DNA from: Ecdyonurus torrentis
Taxonomy: Eukaryota > Arthropoda > Insecta > Ephemeroptera > Heptageniidae
Length of the DNA: 64,000 bases
Assembly (NCBI GenBank): GCA_949318235.1
Contig: OX439132.1
Location: 124,001 to 188,000, forward strand
Direction of reading: 5' to 3'
In this document: piece after piece, positions 59,941-64,000 of the stretch
Numbering within the stretch: position 1 is the stretch's first letter
Layout: the number at the start of each line of letters is the position of its first letter
Program-made: the position numbers and the translations under genes
The notes under the pieces: generated by a model
Database searches by the model: none
What the model saw: only the letters and a program-made list of their open reading frames with translations
What the model was told of the DNA's origin: nothing

Positions 59941-62900
59941 TCACTCTCTCACTCTCTCACTCTCAAAGCAGACCAAATTGCTAGATAATGAGAATCAGGC
60001 CTAAATTAATACTTGGTTATTTCCACAGTGACTCTCGTACATATAATTTACACCTGACGTGAGTGTACTTGACATTCTGCTGCTGATAACAACCTCTTGA
60101 CCGTTGAGGTGACCACCTACCTTATCTCCTCATTGAGTAAGAGAGAGAGAGAGAGAGAGAGAGTGCTGGTACCCGGCCCTGCTTGGTATACATGTTTCTA
60201 ATACAGATTTGTTATGTACAGAGCCCGAGGCTTGGCTAGCCTGGTACCCGGCAATCGTGCAGACGATATGCCGGTAACTGTGCTGGTACCCGGCCCTGCT
60301 TGGTATACGTGTTTCTAATACAGATTTGTTATGTTTGCAGAGCCCGAGGCTTGGCTAGCTTGGTACCCGGCAATCGTGCAGACGATAGGCCGGCAAGTGT
60401 GTTGGTACCCGGCCCTGCTCCTGGAGATAGCGTGGCAGATGATCTTACAGACCAGTAGCCGGGTGTTGAAGCTTGCACTGCGGCTTGTGCTCACGACTCC
60501 GCTCTCCGTGTTTAGGTGGATCATCGGTGCACCCAAGTCTAGGGGGAAAACCGTCCTCATTACAGGTAATTAATTAGTCAAATATAACATTCACAAGGTA
60601 ACTAATTAAATTAATAATAAATGACGTTATTTATGCTGTATTAATGTCATTAATGTTAGCAACATCAATATTTATGCTGCATTAATGTCATTAATGTTAG
60701 CAACATCAATATTTATGCTACATTAATGTCATTAATGTTAGCAACATCAATATTTATGCTACATTAATGTCATTAATGTTAGCAACATCAATATTTATGC
60801 TACATCAATATCAATAATGTTAGCAACATCAATATTTATGCTGCATTAATGTCATTAATGTTAGCAACATCAATATTTATGCTACATTAATGTCATTAAT
60901 GTTAGCAACATCAATATTTATGCTGCATTAATGTCAATAATGTTAGCAACATCAATATTTATGCTACATTAATGTCATTAATGTTAGCAACATCAATATT
61001 TATGCTACATTAATGTCATTAATGTTAGCAACATCAATATTTATGCTGCATTAATGTCAATAATGTTAGCAACATCAATATTTATGCTACATTAATGTCA
61101 TTAATGTTAGCAACATCAATATTTATGCTGCATTAATGTCAATAATGTTAGCAACATCAATATTTATGCTACATTAATGTCATTAATGTTAGCAACATCA
61201 ATATTTATGCTACATTAATGTCATTAATGTTAGCAACATCAATATTTATGCTGCATTAATGTCATTAATGTTAGCAACATCAATATTTATGCTGCATTAA
61301 TGTCATTAATGTTAGCAACATCAATATTTATGCTACATTAATGTCATTAATGTTAGCAACATCAATATTTATGCTGCATTAATGTCATTAATGTTAGCAA
61401 CATCAATATTTATGCTACATTAATGTCATTAATGTTAGCAACATCAATATTTATGCTGCATTAATGTCATTAATGTTAGCAACATCAATATTTATGCTGC
61501 ATTAATGTCATTATTGTTAGCAACATCAATATTTATGCTGCATTAATGTCATTAATGTTAGCAACATCAATATTTATGCTGCATTAATGTCATTAATGTT
61601 AGCAACATCAATATTTATGCTGCATTAATGTCATTAATGTTAGCAACATCAATATTTATGCTGCATTAATGTCATTAATGTTAGCAACATCAATATTTAT
61701 GCTACATTAATGTCATTAATGTTAGCAACATCAATATTTATGCTGTACAATTTATGCTATTGTAACATAGAAATTGTGCAATATAGCATGAAAATAAATA
61801 ACTACGTAATAATTATGCTAGCATATTTCCAGCAGAATTGATTCAATACAGCTTAATTTATGTTATACAACATAATAACTACATATAGCATAAATATTAT
61901 GTTGGTCTAATTTAGCATAATTTCTGCTATAATGACATAAATTCAGTTGCATAAGTTACGTCATTCGTTATTTACGTACTGCAGCCTATTGCAGATACAC
62001 GAATACTTTAAAGTTTTCTAAGCAAGTGTGTTGGTTGATTGACTGATTGATTGATTAATCGATCAATAGGCTGCTAATTGATTGATTAATTAACTAATTA
62101 ATTGCCTAATAATTTTTTTGATCGATTCATTATATTGATTGATTGATCAATCGATCGATATACTATTAATTTGTTGATTGATTGATTAACTGATGAATTG
62201 TTTGATTGATTGATTAGTTGAATTATTGATTGATTGATTGATGGACTGATAAATTGATTGACTTATTGATTCTCTATACTTAACAGGTAACTCCTTACAA
62301 ACGCTGCAGCTAGCTCGCAACTACGAGCAAAGTGGTGCCAGGGTCGTCTTATTACAACCAGGCCCCACCACATCACACACAAACTATAGTGCATCCCCAG
62401 CACTGCACAACCCCCTAGATCAACTACCATCCAGCCTACTGTACTTCTCTACTGCCATAGACAAAGTATGCTACGTCTCCTCACCATACATCAACACACA
62501 GGCCTATATCAGTGACGTATGCAGAGTGGCAGAGCGAGAGAGAGCCTCTTACTTCATACCTACGTCAAGTCCCTCGCAGTACGAGGCCGTGGTCAAACCT
62601 TACTTAGAAAAACTAGGAGTGTCGTGTGTGTGCCCTGGTGTCAAAGATACTTTGATGTTAGAAGACCCTTTAACTTGGCTCCAGCTTTGTCATAACTCAG
62701 GCCTGGTGACTCCAGTCAACTACCGCGTCAGTTCTGTGCAGCACTTGACGGTCCTGTACGAGCAGGGCCACCTACGTCGTGCCAGGCATGTGTTAGTCAT
62801 GATGAACCGAGTAGAACTGGAGCTGCCTGTCAGCAAGAGAGCCTTCCGTCGTCTGTTACATACTACTGACTTGGAGCTGAGTGCGACACGTCCAGGCCTC

Positions 62901-64000
62901 GTTATTGAGGTCCCTGAGGGAGAGAGACTGGTCACGTGTTCTACAGTCAAGGAGAACAGGTGAGGGGACACCTTGCATTTAAGTAATATTGTTTATTAAT
63001 CAAAGTAATAGACCACGTAATCACAAAACACTTGAAGGGACTTACATTAATAACTTTAATGTGTGTTAATTTATGCAACTTGCACTACATTTTTTAATAA
63101 CTTTTGCATGTTTCTGACGACATAAACATGAATAGTCACTTAAATTGCATACTTTACAGTATTTTCACTCTCTTTCGTGGGGCTACATTAACATTCAGGT
63201 AAAAATTGTCATTAGTTTTGAAGATCTCATTTTGTGTTTCTTGTCTATTCATTAAAAAGCACATCTTTTATATGTGGTCTATGGCTTAAAGTAATAGAAA
63301 AATAAAATTGAAATTCTTATTAGTTTTTTTTTTGTTTTGTTTTGTTTTGTTTTTTGCGCTATTAAGTTTGGCTTCTCTTCCTCATTTAAATTTTGCAGCA
63401 ATCAATGCAGTGCTGGAATTTTCTTATTATAAACAAAGAACTTCACAAATATGTTCATAATTTTAAATTGTCGGTCCCGTGGGTTTCTCTAGCTGGTCTC
63501 TGATTGGAGCTGTGCCACCGCCAATATCTCGTATTAACTCTATTTAGCAGCTAACTGGGGTTTAAGAGGAGGCCAGTCATTTGTTTACATTCAATTGAAT
63601 TTAACCCCTTTAATTAATTTATTTACTATATTATTGAATAAAGACGAAAATTTAGTCATATTTATTTATTTATTTATTTTTTATTAATTAATTTATTTAT
63701 TAAAATATTATATGTATTTGTTCCACAGATTGGTGGGTAACGTAACGTGCAAGGCTCCCTGCCCAGGAGAGGCCCACTCTCTGGAGCCAATACACCGACA
63801 AGACGTAGATATTCTCATTTCAAAACTTATAACGAAGTTACCACGTTCTTTCAACGGTCACTTAAGTTTGACCGTGATCTGCACTCGTCATGGCCTAGTT
63901 CCAATCAGATGTCAGTTAGGAGTGTCATTACCTTACCTTTGCTACTCTGAACACCAGGCCAGGATATTTCTACGGTCCTGCAAACATCAGTCACAGCCCC
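59500..64000 (+). CDS. ATP-grasp-like protein with hydrophobic N-terminal segment (MysC-like), truncated by window end
   Basis: Four exons joined in phase give 446 residues, still open at the edge. Residues 1-56 are Ser-rich. About 60-115 contains a hydrophobic, amphipathic stretch (LLLEIAWQMILQ...LALRLVLTTPLSVFRW) that may anchor it to membrane. Then KTVLITGNSLQTLQLARNYE is a Rossmann-like preATP-grasp start, with a Y-F-I-P-T-S-S-P-S core and a DTLMLEDPLTWLQLCHNSGL region. Order and spacing resemble MysC-type ATP-grasp enzymes, which join an amino acid to 4-deoxygadusol, and related CPSase-like proteins. The ATP lysine (ILK in the family) is here VLVM, and the metal-binding E-x-N near the end is RCQLG. 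I infer a non-catalytic or divergent member. The gene lies divergent to rootletin with no obvious functional link. Confidence 0.7.
59716..59753. repeat. (TA)n microsatellite
   Basis: Short, intron 1 of the ATP-grasp-like gene. Confidence 0.95.
59880..59964. repeat. (TC)n microsatellite with CTCA variants
   Basis: Imperfect TC tract in intron 1 of the ATP-grasp-like gene. Confidence 0.95.
60163..60340. repeat. Duplicate of exon 2 start plus acceptor (119-bp unit)
   Basis: agcccgaggcttggctagc starts at 60,222 and again at the real exon, 60,341. The unit includes ~80 bp of exon (EPEAWLAWYPAIVQT) and ~38 bp of intron with the acceptor. A third partial unit is at 60,163. Confidence 0.93.
60341..60565 (+). 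CDS. ATP-grasp-like gene exon 2
   Basis: 225 bp, acceptor tttgcag, donor gtaatt. EPEAWLAWYPAIVQTIGRQ, the hydrophobic segment, then GKTVLIT. Its acceptor and first ~80 bases are duplicated just upstream. Confidence 0.88.
60625..61745. repeat. 41-bp minisatellite, ~27 copies
   Basis: Unit cattaatgtcattaatgtta followed by gcaacatcaatatttatgct(g/a), very homogeneous, the main variant being gct(a/g)cat. Fills most of intron 2 of the ATP-grasp-like gene. Confidence 0.98.
61740..62286. repeat. CATAATTATTATG dispersed repeat followed by GATT-rich sequence
   Basis: 61,740-61,975 matches the 46.3-kb repeat (aataactacgtaataattat). 62,030-62,270 is irregular ttgattgattgat sequence. The repeat block is in the same order as at 58.69-58.98 kb, so the two regions are a ~290-bp duplicated segment. 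Confidence 0.75.
62287..62959 (+). CDS. ATP-grasp-like gene exon 3
   Basis: 673 bp, acceptor taacag, donor gtgagg. It encodes GNSLQTLQLARNYEQSGARV to CSTVKENR, the bulk of the preATP-grasp domain and first ATP-grasp subdomain. A continuous 224-codon frame with coding-like composition. Confidence 0.92.
62960..63728. other. Intron 3 of the ATP-grasp-like gene
   Basis: 63,060-63,295 is an inverted partial copy of the interior of the 55.0-kb element (gcatgtttctgacgacataa, ctttcgtggggctacatta). The rest is AT-rich with a short TATT run near 63,660. Confidence 0.75.
63729..64000 (+). CDS. ATP-grasp-like gene exon 4 (partial)
   Basis: Acceptor ccacag. Reads LVGNVTCKAPCPGEAHSLEP then LISKLITKLPRSFNGHLSLT, open to the last base. 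Corresponds to the second ATP-grasp subdomain. Confidence 0.85.

Overview
This is a window of an animal (metazoan) nuclear genome. Protein-coding exons are small and bounded by canonical GT-AG introns, the non-coding DNA is AT-rich, and there are dozens of short non-autonomous transposons and very long pure microsatellites. Two genes are readable. The first, on the minus strand, is an ortholog of rootletin (CROCC), the coiled-coil protein of the ciliary rootlet and centrosome linker. The organism therefore belongs to a ciliated lineage, probably an invertebrate; I cannot fix the phylum from the sequence.

Rootletin runs from a tentative start at about 48.46 kb down to the left edge. I could place 24 complete internal exons between 33,987 and 410, a tentative first coding exon at 48,447-48,455, and the first bases of a further exon at 1-10. 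All reading phases join without conflict: 4,704 coding bases give 1,568 residues. The order of recognisable blocks follows vertebrate rootletin, and the last part of the C-terminus lies outside the window. The second gene, on the plus strand (59,500 to beyond 64,000), has four exons. It encodes a predicted ATP-grasp-like protein with a hydrophobic N-terminal segment, most like the MysC type of mycosporine biosynthesis, but the usual ATP and metal ligands appear to be missing. The two genes are divergent, separated by about 11 kb of repeats.

The non-coding DNA is the most unusual part. Most short rootletin introns consist almost entirely of a single repeat: a palindromic element of about 105 bp (six introns), a pure TAGG tract of about 1.5 kb (one intron), ACAG or GATA microsatellites, or tandem copies of the neighbouring exon edge. 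At least seven arrays are made from a splice junction plus adjacent exon sequence, six in rootletin and one in the ATP-grasp gene. Several unrelated arrays share a unit length near 124 bp.

From about 34 to 59 kb (long intron 1 and the intergenic region) the DNA is a mosaic. It holds a roughly 300-bp inverted-repeat MITE family (14 near-complete copies plus fragments), about ten other foldback or MITE families, long GACA, AAAG, AAGT, TTCA, GA and TA tracts, a small retrotransposon remnant and a degenerate tRNA-like sequence. A 200-bp run of N at 5,191-5,390 interrupts a minisatellite. No RNA gene, CRISPR array or prokaryotic feature is supported. Comparisons with known proteins are from memory; no search was run.
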